Part shown: positions 6,864 through 15,372 of the stretch, piece by piece
Layout: the number at the start of each line of letters is the position of its first letter
How positions within the stretch are numbered: the stretch's first letter is position 1
NCBI GenBank assembly: GCA_963843255.1
Contig: CAWJJQ010000012.1
Coordinates: forward strand, 124,001-188,000
DNA from: Bog-159 sp963843255
Lineage (GTDB): Bacteria; Acidobacteriota; Terriglobia; Bryobacterales; Bryobacteraceae
Length of the DNA stretch: 64,000 nucleotides
Reading direction: 5' to 3'
Program-made: the position numbers and the translations under genes
Notes under the pieces: generated by a model
Told to the model about the DNA's origin: nothing
What the model saw: the letters and a program-made list of their open reading frames with translations, nothing else
The model's database searches: none

Positions 6864-9259
6864 TTGGGCTGCCAAGCGTCTTTATCCAGATTCGGAAAAG
6901 TCACTTTGCAGGTGCCTGGATCGATGTTGTCCACGCGCGCGTAGCCGTTGTTATCCAGGGTTCCGTCGGCCACCGTGCTCCCATCGGGCAGGGTGATTTT
7001 GTAAGGCTCGCCCGGTACCGGTTTGCCGGACTCGTCCAATAGCTCGATCTCGATGTAATGCTTCTTGTCCTGATTCGCCGGATCGTTTGGATTGTGGGTC
7101 GGCGCGTCGGATGCCGGCGATTGATTAGCGGGCGGACTCGCAGGGCCACCCCCGCCAGCCGCACCGGACCCGCCGGCGGCCGAAGCAGGGGGCGATCCGG
7201 CGGCGGGTGCGATGTCGGTCAGCGACATGCTCAAGGGCGTGGCGGCCGTGCCCGGCGTGACCGATGTCACCGCCCCTGGATCGGCATCCGACGCGTCTGT
7301 GGCGTCCGTAGGCGAAAGCGGCGAGACCAGCGATCCAGCACTTCCCGATAGCGCCGAGCCGGCGCTATTGATCTGCACCATGGTCCCGAAGATCGCTACA
7401 CCGGTCGAGTCGATGGTGATGAAGTTGCTACCCACGTTGATCGTCAAGCCGGTCATCGCTTCGATCACTACCTGCATCCCCTTTATGTAAACGTTCTGCG
7501 TCACCTGGCAACTATGATTGCCGCTGAATTGCTCGATCACATCGCCGGTGACGGCTAGTGAATGCGAGCCGGTGATCGAAATGGCCTCCTTGCCACTGAT
7601 CGTCAGGTGATGGTCGCGGCCGATCTTCTCGATGTGGTCGCGGGTCAGATCCAGGTGGCTGTCGCGGCCGGTTTTTTCCAACTTGTCGCGCGTGACCACC
7701 AGGTGACGGTCCTCGCCGATCCATTCCCGCCGGTCGTTCTTGATCCGCATGTCCATGTCTTTCTCGCCATGGATGAAGATCTGCTCACTGCCTTTCTTAT
7801 CTTCAAAGCGGAGCTCATTGAAGCCGCCGCCGCCTTTGCTGCTCATCGATTTCCAGGTGCTTTGCGTCTGGTTGTCAGGCAGCGTGTAAGGCGGCATCTG
7901 GCCGGCGTTGTACACCGATCCGGTGATGATCGGGCGGTCCGGATCGCCCTCCAGAAAGCTGACAATGACCTCCTGCCCGATGCGCGGGATGGCGATGAAC
8001 CCCCAGTTGTTGCCCGCCCATCCCTGCGCCACCCGGATCCAGCACGAGCTCTTCTCATCGCTGGTACCGATGCGGTCCCAAAAGAACTGCACGACGACGC
8101 GGCCATAGTTGTCGGTCCAGATTTCTTCGCCCGACTTCCCAACCACCACGGCGGTCTGGGTGCCCTCGATCACCGGCTTGCGGGCACGCCGCGCAGGCCG
8201 GAACGGCACGGTGCTGGGGATCGCTTCAAAGCGGTTCGAATACTGGAAAGGTTCGAGCTTGCCACCTCGATAGCTGGCGTTGCGCGCCTTGTGCTCCAGC
8301 GCCAGCATGGCGTACTCCACATTGGCGTCGCTCCGGAAATGATTGCTCAGCGTGAACTTGTAGCCACACTCGAAACCCATGCAGTTGCTGATGCCGCGCA
8401 CGGTCGCGATGTTGACTTCCTGCTCTTCCAGCCTTATGCGGGCGTAGTGGTCGCCATCGTCTTTGCTGGTGTACTTGCCCGGATAGTCGTAGATCTCTCC
8501 CTTTTGCGTCCCGGCCAGCGTAGAGAAGAGACTGGTGGTAGGCTTGGTGAAATCGTAATCCGTGTGCGAAGTGGTGCCGACCTTCACGCGGAACTCCGAC
8601 TCCAGCGTGTTCACGGTATTGGCGTCCAAGCGGCCACCCTCGGCCGGCATGAAGTCGGCGGTCGCCTGATTCGCGCAGGTAGTGAACGCGCTCGCATCGT
8701 CGCCCAGCACCAGGGTATGCTTGTCGGACGTATGCTCGAAGAAATAAAAGATGCCTTCCTCTTCCAGCAGCCGCGAAACGAAATTGAAATCGGTCTCCCG
8801 GTATTGTACGCAGTACTCGCGCGGGCTATAGGTGCCGGTGGTGCGAACCGCGAAGTCAGTGAAGCCGCGGTTCTGGAAAACCTGCTGTACGATATCCGTC
8901 ACGCTCATGTTCTGGAAGATGTGGCAGTCCGAAAACAGCGTGAGAAACCAAAACCACGGCACCATTTCGATCTCGTACGCCGCCATCCCGTCGGCGCCGA
9001 ATTCCAGGAGCTTGACGCGGTTGATGTTGCCGTGAATGTGCCGCTCGGTTTCCTCGTCCAGCTTCAGCGATAGGACCGCCGCCCCCATAAGCAGGCTCTG
9101 CATGTCCACGTTGGGGTCCGGCGACAACACCCGCAACAGAAACCGGAACGGATCGGAGACGCGCTCGCTGCCGGAAAAGCTATCCAGCAGCAGGGCATCG
9201 TCGCCTAGCGTGGTCTTGACGCGAAATGGCCGGTTGATTTGAGTCGGTGGTGCGGCCAA
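6860..9259 (-). CDS. vgrG: T6SS spike protein VgrG (TssI) with C-terminal extension
   Basis: The trimeric spike homologous to phage gp27/gp5. In 799 aa the gp27-like part comes first (QINRPFRVKTTLGDDALLLD onward), then the OB-fold region (KSGEEIWTDNYGRVVVQFFW, WAGNNWGFIAIPRIGQEVIV), the conserved FNELRFEDKKGSEQIFIHGEKD segment, and the repetitive beta-helix needle. After about residue 640 there is a Gly/Pro/Ala-rich linker and then a small beta domain (about 730-799) with YKITLPDG and PGTCKVTFP. That tail resembles the middle domain of the two LysM proteins. The start is TTG with AGGAAGG upstream; no ATG gives a full N-terminus. It follows tssH by 33 bp. Confidence 0.96.
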   Translation of the reverse strand: MAAPPTQINRPFRVKTTLGDDALLLDSFSGSERVSDPFRFLLRVLSPDPNVDMQSLLMGAAVLSLKLDEETERHIHGNINRVKLLEFGADGMAAYEIEMVPWFWFLTLFSDCHIFQNMSVTDIVQQVFQNRGFTDFAVRTTGTYSPREYCVQYRETDFNFVSRLLEEEGIFYFFEHTSDKHTLVLGDDASAFTTCANQATADFMPAEGGRLDANTVNTLESEFRVKVGTTSHTDYDFTKPTTSLFSTLAGTQKGEIYDYPGKYTSKDDGDHYARIRLEEQEVNIATVRGISNCMGFECGYKFTLSNHFRSDANVEYAMLALEHKARNASYRGGKLEPFQYSNRFEAIPSTVPFRPARRARKPVIEGTQTAVVVGKSGEEIWTDNYGRVVVQFFWDRIGTSDEKSSCWIRVAQGWAGNNWGFIAIPRIGQEVIVSFLEGDPDRPIITGSVYNAGQMPPYTLPDNQTQSTWKSMSSKGGGGFNELRFEDKKGSEQIFIHGEKDMDMRIKNDRREWIGEDRHLVVTRDKLEKTGRDSHLDLTRDHIEKIGRDHHLTISGKEAISITGSHSLAVTGDVIEQFSGNHSCQVTQNVYIKGMQVVIEAMTGLTINVGSNFITIDSTGVAIFGTMVQINSAGSALSGSAGSLVSPLSPTDATDASDADPGAVTSVTPGTAATPLSMSLTDIAPAAGSPPASAAGGSGAAGGGGPASPPANQSPASDAPTHNPNDPANQDKKHYIEIELLDESGKPVPGEPYKITLPDGSTVADGTLDNNGYARVDNIDPGTCKVTFPNLDKDAWQPK

Positions 9260-9292
9260 GCCTGGTTACCTTCCTTTGGCGCTGTGCGCTTC

Positions 9293-12016
9293 CTACGAGT
9301 ATACGAACGAACCGTCCTCGCCTATGCCGACGCGGATGGCTTCCGGCCGCATGCCTTCGGCGATTCGTCCTAGTAACTGCCGGGAAATATCCGGCAGCAG
9401 CGTGTTCGTCAGGATGTTGTCTACATTGCGCGCGCCGCTTTCTACTTCCGTGCAGCGCCGGGCCACTTCGTCGATGAGGGCCGGATCGTAGGTCAGATCG
9501 ATGCGATGCGTCTCTTTCAAGCGGCGCTGGATCTTGGCCATTTTGAGCACCACGATCTTCTTCAGGTTTTCATCGCGGATCGGAAAATACGGGATGATTA
9601 CCAGCCGCCCCAGGAATGCCGGTTTGAAAATCTTGTTCAACTCCGGCTTCAGGGCATTCACCAGGCCGAGCGGCCCAGGCATGGTTTCCGGATCCGCGCA
9701 CAGTTTCATGAGCGTATCGGTGCCGGCGTTCGATGTGAGGATGATGATGGTATTCTTGAAGTCGATCTGGCGGCCCTCGCCGTCCTCCATCCTGCCCTTG
9801 TCAAATACCTGAAAAAACAGTTCCAGCACGTCGGGGTGAGCCTTCTCCACTTCGTCGAGCAGCACGACCGAATACGGGCGCCGCCGCACGGCTTCCGTAA
9901 GCACGCCGCCTTCGCCATAGCCGACGTATCCGGGGGGTGATCCTTTCAACGTGGAGACGGTATGCGCCTCCTGGAACTCCGACATATTGATGGTGATCAG
10001 ATTATGCTCGCCGCCGTAGAGCAGGTCGGACAGAGCCAGAGCGGTCTCGGTCTTGCCGACGCCGCTGGGTCCGACGAGCAGAAATGTACCGACCGGCTTC
10101 ACCGGATCGTCCAGCCCCGCGCGCGCGGTTCGGATGCGGTGGCTGAGGCCCTCCAGCGCGTGCGATTGACCGATCACGCGCGCACCGAGCAGCGATTCGA
10201 GCGTCAGCACCGTGGTGATTTCGTTCTTCAGCATCTTGCCGGCGGGTATGCCCGTCCAGCCCGAGATCACTTCGCTTATGATCTGCGAATCCACGCATAC
10301 CCGCATCAGTGGCGTTTCGCCCTGCAAGGCATCCAATTTCGCGTTGAGCCCGGCTAATTCTTCGCGCAGCGCAGTGCCGTCCGTTGCAGGCGCAGCAACC
10401 GGAACTGCCGCAGGGGCTGCCGCGGGCGCCGCACTGGACACGGCCGCTGGAGCGGCTGCCGCCGCGGTGGCTGCCGGGGCCGTCGTGGCCAGACCCGCTT
10501 CCAACTTGCCCCTGATCTCGCGAATGCGCGTCACCAGCTCGCGCTCTTGTTCCCAGCGTGCCCGCAATTCGTCCAGGTGCGTCTGCGTGGCAGCCTTTTG
10601 CGCTTCAATCGCGCCTACCCGCTCGGCGTGATCCATTCCCACGGCGGTCTCTCGCTCCAGGATGCGCATCTGCACGGCCAGATCGTCGAGCGTGCGGGTG
10701 GCGTCCTCTATGGCCGCCGGCGTAGAGTTCTGGCCTAGCGCCAGGCGCGCGCAGGCCGTATCCAGCACGCTCACTGCTTTATCGGGCAACTGCCGGTCCG
10801 GCAGGAAACGGTGCGATAGTTTGACCGCCGCCGACAATCCCTCGTCGAGGATGCGCACCGTGTGGTGTTTCTCGAGCGCCGTCACGACGCCACGCATCAT
10901 CAATTCGCATTGCGCTTCCGACGGCTCCTCAACCTTTACCAGCTGAAAGCGGCGTGCCAGCGCGGGATCTTTCTCGAAGTATTTTTTGTATTCCGACCAG
11001 GTGGTGGCGGCAATGGTGCGCAATTCGCCGCGCGCCAGTGCGGGCTTCAGCAGGTTGGCGGCATCGTTCTGGCCGGCCTGGCCGCCCGCGCCGATCATGG
11101 TGTGCGCTTCGTCGATGAAAAGAATGATAGGCGTGGGCGAGTTCTTCACTTCCGCAATCAGGCTCTTCAGCCGATTCTCGAATTCACCCTTTACGCCCGC
11201 GCCGGCTTGCAGCAGCGCCAGGTCGAGCGTACGCACTTCCACGTTCCTCAACACCGGCGGCACATCGCCCTGCACGATGCGCATCGCAAAGCCTTCCACC
11301 ACCGCCGTCTTGCCCACGCCCGCCTCGCCTACCAGGATCGGGTTATTTTGCCGCCGCCGCGTGAGGATGTCCACCACCTGCCGGATTTCGAAATCCCGGG
11401 CCAGCACCGGATCGATTTTGCCTGCACGTGCGTTGCCCGTCAGGTTGATGGTGAATTGATCCAGGTTGGGCGTCTTGCCGCCCATCGCCGCGCGCGGTGC
11501 ACCGCCCGCTTCCGTCGCTTCGGCCGCGGGGGCTGCCGCTTCTTCGCTGGATGTCGCGGTGATCGCTACGAAATCCTTGCGCAGGGCGTCCGCGTTGATC
11601 TTCTGGAATTCGCGGCTCACCTCGCGCATCATGCGCGACAGGTCTTCGTCGGTGGCCAGCGCCAGAATAGTGAAGCCCGACCGGATCTGGCCCGCGCCGT
11701 AGTCGATCGAACCCATGGTCCAGGCTTCCGTCATCATGTTGCGCAGCGTTGGACTCAACGCCGGATTCCGCGCGTTGCCGGACTTCAGCTTGTCGAGGCT
11801 GCGCGTCAGTTCCGCCGCAAAATGCGATTTGTCTACTTCGAAATGCTTCAGTATTGCCGCCAGGTCTCCGCTGGACGAATCCAACAGCTTGGTGAGGTAG
11901 TGCTCCACCTCCACGTCGTAATGCGTACGCGAGAGGCATAGCCCCGCGGCGGCCTCCAGCGCGTTGCGCGTGGTATCGTTCAGCTTCCCGATTAATGACC
12001 TGAGATTGACTGACAT
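9293..12016 (-). CDS. tssH: T6SS sheath-recycling AAA+ ATPase ClpV (TssH)
   Basis: ClpV disassembles the contracted TssB/TssC sheath. The 907-aa product starts at MSVNLRSLIG (ATG 12016, GGAGAAAAGGG upstream), which matches the ClpV N-terminal domain; a longer reading to 12097 has no homologous sequence. Walker A motifs are GEAGVGKT (about residue 230) and GPSGVGKT (about 649), with Walker B segments IILFIDEAH and VVLLDEVEKAHP. An Ala/Pro-rich insertion lies near residues 515-550, in the region between the coiled-coil middle domain and the second ATPase. It follows tssG by 17 bp. Confidence 0.96.
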   Translation of the reverse strand: MSVNLRSLIGKLNDTTRNALEAAAGLCLSRTHYDVEVEHYLTKLLDSSSGDLAAILKHFEVDKSHFAAELTRSLDKLKSGNARNPALSPTLRNMMTEAWTMGSIDYGAGQIRSGFTILALATDEDLSRMMREVSREFQKINADALRKDFVAITATSSEEAAAPAAEATEAGGAPRAAMGGKTPNLDQFTINLTGNARAGKIDPVLARDFEIRQVVDILTRRRQNNPILVGEAGVGKTAVVEGFAMRIVQGDVPPVLRNVEVRTLDLALLQAGAGVKGEFENRLKSLIAEVKNSPTPIILFIDEAHTMIGAGGQAGQNDAANLLKPALARGELRTIAATTWSEYKKYFEKDPALARRFQLVKVEEPSEAQCELMMRGVVTALEKHHTVRILDEGLSAAVKLSHRFLPDRQLPDKAVSVLDTACARLALGQNSTPAAIEDATRTLDDLAVQMRILERETAVGMDHAERVGAIEAQKAATQTHLDELRARWEQERELVTRIREIRGKLEAGLATTAPAATAAAAAPAAVSSAAPAAAPAAVPVAAPATDGTALREELAGLNAKLDALQGETPLMRVCVDSQIISEVISGWTGIPAGKMLKNEITTVLTLESLLGARVIGQSHALEGLSHRIRTARAGLDDPVKPVGTFLLVGPSGVGKTETALALSDLLYGGEHNLITINMSEFQEAHTVSTLKGSPPGYVGYGEGGVLTEAVRRRPYSVVLLDEVEKAHPDVLELFFQVFDKGRMEDGEGRQIDFKNTIIILTSNAGTDTLMKLCADPETMPGPLGLVNALKPELNKIFKPAFLGRLVIIPYFPIRDENLKKIVVLKMAKIQRRLKETHRIDLTYDPALIDEVARRCTEVESGARNVDNILTNTLLPDISRQLLGRIAEGMRPEAIRVGIGEDGSFVYS

Positions 12017-12033
12017 AACCCTTTTCTCCCTGC

Positions 12034-13074
12034 TCAATTGAGCAATAAAACCGTATCTCCCGGATCGCGCGCGAAGCCCGGCCCGGACTTGATCCAACTG
12101 AACCAGCCCAACCGCGGAGGCTGTACACCCTCCGCGCGCAGCTCGCAGGAGGGCACCTCGTCGCGCTTGAGCACGAGCTGCAATTCAAATTCGATCTCTC
12201 CGCCGGTGAAAAATGTGGTGATCGCGCGCAGCGGTTCCCAGGCGTCTCCGGCGGGCAAAAACGAGAGATACTGGGGCGCGGTAAGCGGCCCCATCTTGAT
12301 GCGCGCCCGCGATTGGCGGTCCCAGATCTCATCGCCGGCCACGATGCCCATGCCGAGTTGATCGGAATACTGCGTGCCGCCTTCCATCTTGCACTGGTCC
12401 GCCGGATCGAGCGGATACCACGCACCCACGAACTGCTCGACCTCCACCGGCACGTCGAAGTAATCGGCCAGAACCTGTTCCAGCGCCGCCGCTGAACGCG
12501 TCTGCAAGGAAAATAATCCGCAATAGAACAGGAAGGATTCGTCCGCCACCGGCTGGCGGTTCTCGAGCCCGCGCGTGCCCAGGCCGACGAAGCTCATGAT
12601 GTATCGGGAGAAGCGGTCCTGTTCGTTCCGCTCGTAGGACACGAAAAAGCGATATTTCTCCCAAGCCTGGTAGAACAGCGAGATCATGCGGTGATTGAAC
12701 AGGTCGAAGAAATCCTGGAGCGTGGGGTCCTTGGCGCGATTGCGGTCCCGAATCAGCTCCGTGTAACTGTGCGGCAAAACGCCCATAGGCCCGGTCAGGC
12801 CCATGAAATTGACCTTCATCTTCGCGGGACCGTCCGCGGACCAGTCGAGCGTCTGAATCTGGCTGGGCGGAAACGCCAGCAGGTTGTTCGCCGAGAAAGC
12901 AATCACCTCGCGCCGCGGATTGGCGAAGCGGCCGATTGGTTCCCGATCTTTCATCATCCGGTGCATGAGCCGCACGGCCTGAAAGAAATCGTACTGTCCG
13001 GGGTGCGCGCGCAAATTCTCGCCGAGAAAGGAGCGGCTTACATCAAGATCCTGCGCCCTGCTCTGGGTTGCCAT
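12034..13074 (-). CDS. tssG: T6SS baseplate protein TssG
   Basis: TssG joins TssE, TssF and TssK in the baseplate wedge. The start at ATG 13074 (MATQSRAQD) gives 346 aa, the usual size; the open frame runs further upstream but only inside tssF. Readable TssG signatures include YDFFQAVRLMHRMM near the N-terminus, GLTGPMGVLPHSYTELIRDR, the DFFDLFNHRMISLFYQAWEK block, and C-terminal LGMGIVAGDEIWD. It overlaps the end of tssF by 37 bp, so the two are translationally linked. Confidence 0.94.
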   Translation of the reverse strand: MATQSRAQDLDVSRSFLGENLRAHPGQYDFFQAVRLMHRMMKDREPIGRFANPRREVIAFSANNLLAFPPSQIQTLDWSADGPAKMKVNFMGLTGPMGVLPHSYTELIRDRNRAKDPTLQDFFDLFNHRMISLFYQAWEKYRFFVSYERNEQDRFSRYIMSFVGLGTRGLENRQPVADESFLFYCGLFSLQTRSAAALEQVLADYFDVPVEVEQFVGAWYPLDPADQCKMEGGTQYSDQLGMGIVAGDEIWDRQSRARIKMGPLTAPQYLSFLPAGDAWEPLRAITTFFTGGEIEFELQLVLKRDEVPSCELRAEGVQPPRLGWFSWIKSGPGFARDPGDTVLLLN

Positions 13075-14882
13075 TCCCGCAAGACCTCCTTTCTCTGTTG
13101 CACCGTGGCGGTCAACTGGCTGAAGCTGTTCAGCGAGGCGTACAACGCCAGAAATTGTTCGATGACGCTGGCGAACAGGTACACGCCGCCGCCCACGAAT
13201 TGCTCCTCGTCCAGTTCCATCTCTACCTTCGTGCCGCGCGCGAAGGCCAGGCCATCCTCGGAGATTACGCGCGCGAACTTCCGCGAGCTCTTCAGGTCCG
13301 TAATGCCTTCCACGATCCGCCCCGCGTAGGCCGACCCGGTAAAGTCGTAGAGCTTCAGAATCTCCTGCAGGGCTTCCCGGCCTTCCGTCACCAGCGACAG
13401 ATAGTTGAGCGAAAGGTGCGAGATCAGGCGCCACTGCATGGCCTTGCCCAGCGGCGGGCGGATCGGGGAAGTAGGCTTTCGCAAAGCCACGATGCGCTTG
13501 ATCGGCGCGCCGGTTTCAAGCTCGAAATCTCCGGCTTCATTGCCGAACGGCAGGCGCGCCGGTAGATCGCGATTCGTGCAGGTGGTACGCACCGTCAGCG
13601 TGTCGGTGGCCGGCCGGGTCGGACGGAACGACAGATCCACCAGCGCCAGGTCGATTTCCGTGCCATCGTCATTGGCCCGCACGGAGGGGCGCCGGTTGGC
13701 GATCCAGAAAGTCTGCTGCCGGTCGCTGTGCGCCGCATGCCGGAACGAGTAGAACGGCTGAAATTCCGAAATCTCCTGCTGTTGGGGACGCAGGCTGGAT
13801 ACCTGGTCGACCGAGAACACCTCCATGGCCATCGGCCGCCGGGCATCCGGCACCACCGGGTATTCGGATTTCTGCTGATCGAGTAGGATCGGTTCAGCGG
13901 TCTGCGGGAACAGGTTCACCACAGGAGCGCAACCAAGGCGGAAAGTGTTGGCTGAAATGCCGGTTTCCAGCCGCTGCCGGCGATCGTCCCCTTCAAAGCG
14001 TGAAAACACAAAAATCAGTTCGGCTCTGCGCTTGAAGCCGGCCGCGCAGGCGTTGCGCAGGCCGTCTACATCCACGAAGAAAAATTTCTCGGGAAAGGTG
14101 AAGTATTCCTGCAGCAGCCGGTATCCCGCGAACGAGCGGCGCGGGTAGCTGAGCATGCCCTCTTCCTGCTCAAAACCCACCGGAACCAGAGCGGTGGGGG
14201 GCAGCGTGACGGCGGGCGCGCGCGAGCCGGGGGTAGTATCGCGTACCACGATCTGGAGCAGGTTGCAGCACAGCAGTTCGTAGATGGTGTGGACCAGCGG
14301 GCTCTCGCCATCCAGGAAAAATCGCAGCCGGTCCACGTCCAGTTTGGCAAATTCCATGTCGGCCGCAGTACAGGCCACCTCCACCCGCAGCACTCCGGCC
14401 GCACCGGCAGCCTTGATCGGCGGCTTCAAGCGATCGGGCGTGGTCCAGCCGGCGCCGGTCACGTGTATGGGCCAAAGTGTAGTGTCGTAGCACACCCGGA
14501 ACTTGCACGGAACCCCGTCTATCGGCCGCGAATACAGCAGCGTGTTACGATCGATCGGCAGCCCCACCGACAGCTTGCCCTTTTCCGGGTCCAGGTGAAA
14601 CTGCACGATGGACATCGAGGGCAGCGGGCGGATGAAGTGCGGGTAGATGATGCCTAGCAGCGCTTCCGTAATCTCCGGAAACTCGTCGTCGATCTTCAGA
14701 TGGACGCGCGCCGCCAGGAAAGCGAAAGCCTCGAGCAGGCGCTCGGTGTGGGGATCGTCGCACTTGGATGGCTCGATCAGCAGCCGCGACGCGATCTTGG
14801 GATATTTCTCGGCAAACTGCGCGCCCAACTGGCGCATGTACGTGAGTTCGCGCTCGTAATAGAGCAGCAGGTCATCACGCAT
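13038..14882 (-). CDS. tssF: T6SS baseplate protein TssF
   Basis: TssF (ImpG) forms the main body of the baseplate wedge. At 614 aa it has the family length. The N-terminus LLLYYERELTYMRQLGAQFA and the following PKIASRLL and LLEAFAFLAARVHLKIDDE blocks are diagnostic. The middle carries the family's ISANTFRLGCAPVVNLF segment, and the C-terminus has ISHLSLNYLSLV and GGGVYLFASVIEQFLALYAS. The start ATG overlaps the tssE stop by 8 bp, and the 3' end overlaps tssG. Confidence 0.95.
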   Translation of the reverse strand: MRDDLLLYYERELTYMRQLGAQFAEKYPKIASRLLIEPSKCDDPHTERLLEAFAFLAARVHLKIDDEFPEITEALLGIIYPHFIRPLPSMSIVQFHLDPEKGKLSVGLPIDRNTLLYSRPIDGVPCKFRVCYDTTLWPIHVTGAGWTTPDRLKPPIKAAGAAGVLRVEVACTAADMEFAKLDVDRLRFFLDGESPLVHTIYELLCCNLLQIVVRDTTPGSRAPAVTLPPTALVPVGFEQEEGMLSYPRRSFAGYRLLQEYFTFPEKFFFVDVDGLRNACAAGFKRRAELIFVFSRFEGDDRRQRLETGISANTFRLGCAPVVNLFPQTAEPILLDQQKSEYPVVPDARRPMAMEVFSVDQVSSLRPQQQEISEFQPFYSFRHAAHSDRQQTFWIANRRPSVRANDDGTEIDLALVDLSFRPTRPATDTLTVRTTCTNRDLPARLPFGNEAGDFELETGAPIKRIVALRKPTSPIRPPLGKAMQWRLISHLSLNYLSLVTEGREALQEILKLYDFTGSAYAGRIVEGITDLKSSRKFARVISEDGLAFARGTKVEMELDEEQFVGGGVYLFASVIEQFLALYASLNSFSQLTATVQQRKEVLREWQPRAGRRILM

Positions 14883-15369
14883 TGCGCACCTCGTACTCGC
14901 CCCGGGTCAACTCCAGCACGGTATCGAAGGAAACGCGCTCCGGAGAGGGGTCCATCATGAGCAGACCTTCGATGCGGAAACGGAGCGTGCGGGTGGCCGC
15001 GATTTCGTCCAGCGGAACCACCCGCATGTTGGCCAACCTTGGCTCAAACAGCTTGACGGTGGTATGCAGGAAGCGCACCAGCTTGGCCTGATCCTTGGGA
15101 TTCTTCAAGCTGTACGCCGTGAAGTCCGGAAGGCCGTAGACATATACCGAGCGGTTCAATTCCTTCAGCGATTCATCCGGCGGCACGGCGATGCGCCGCG
15201 TGTTCAGCAGCCACTCCAGATCGCGGCGCAAGGCCTCCTTCAATTGCCGGACCGATTGCGAGCGGGTAGGGATGGGTTCGCTGGATGTTTCCGGATCGTC
15301 GTCGATCAGCCGGTCCAGCGTGGACAGCGCCACGGCCGCGGCGGGATCGCTGGGAAGACGGGGGGGCAT
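14875..15369 (-). CDS. tssE: T6SS baseplate protein TssE (gp25-like)
   Basis: TssE is the gp25-like subunit that initiates sheath polymerisation. The 164-aa protein begins with a family-typical divergent region (LSTLDRLIDDDPET). The gp25 core follows: SVRQLKEALRRDLEWLLNTR, then YGLPDFTAYSLKNPKDQAK and RLANMRVVPLDE. A gp25 EPR-like position reads FEPRLANM (EPR intact), the contact to the sheath handshake strands. Start ATG lies 3 bp after the tssA stop. Confidence 0.93.
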   Translation of the reverse strand: MPPRLPSDPAAAVALSTLDRLIDDDPETSSEPIPTRSQSVRQLKEALRRDLEWLLNTRRIAVPPDESLKELNRSVYVYGLPDFTAYSLKNPKDQAKLVRFLHTTVKLFEPRLANMRVVPLDEIAATRTLRFRIEGLLMMDPSPERVSFDTVLELTRGEYEVRNA

Positions 15370-15372
15370 GGC

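Noticed and set aside
7562..9073. 503-codon open frame on the plus strand opposite vgrG
   Set aside because: It is fully antisense to a well-conserved VgrG, has no recognisable protein features and no start signal; it reflects high GC.
12017..12097. Longer N-terminus for ClpV
   Set aside because: The ClpV N-terminal domain and a good ribosome site start at 12016; the upstream part lies in tssG.
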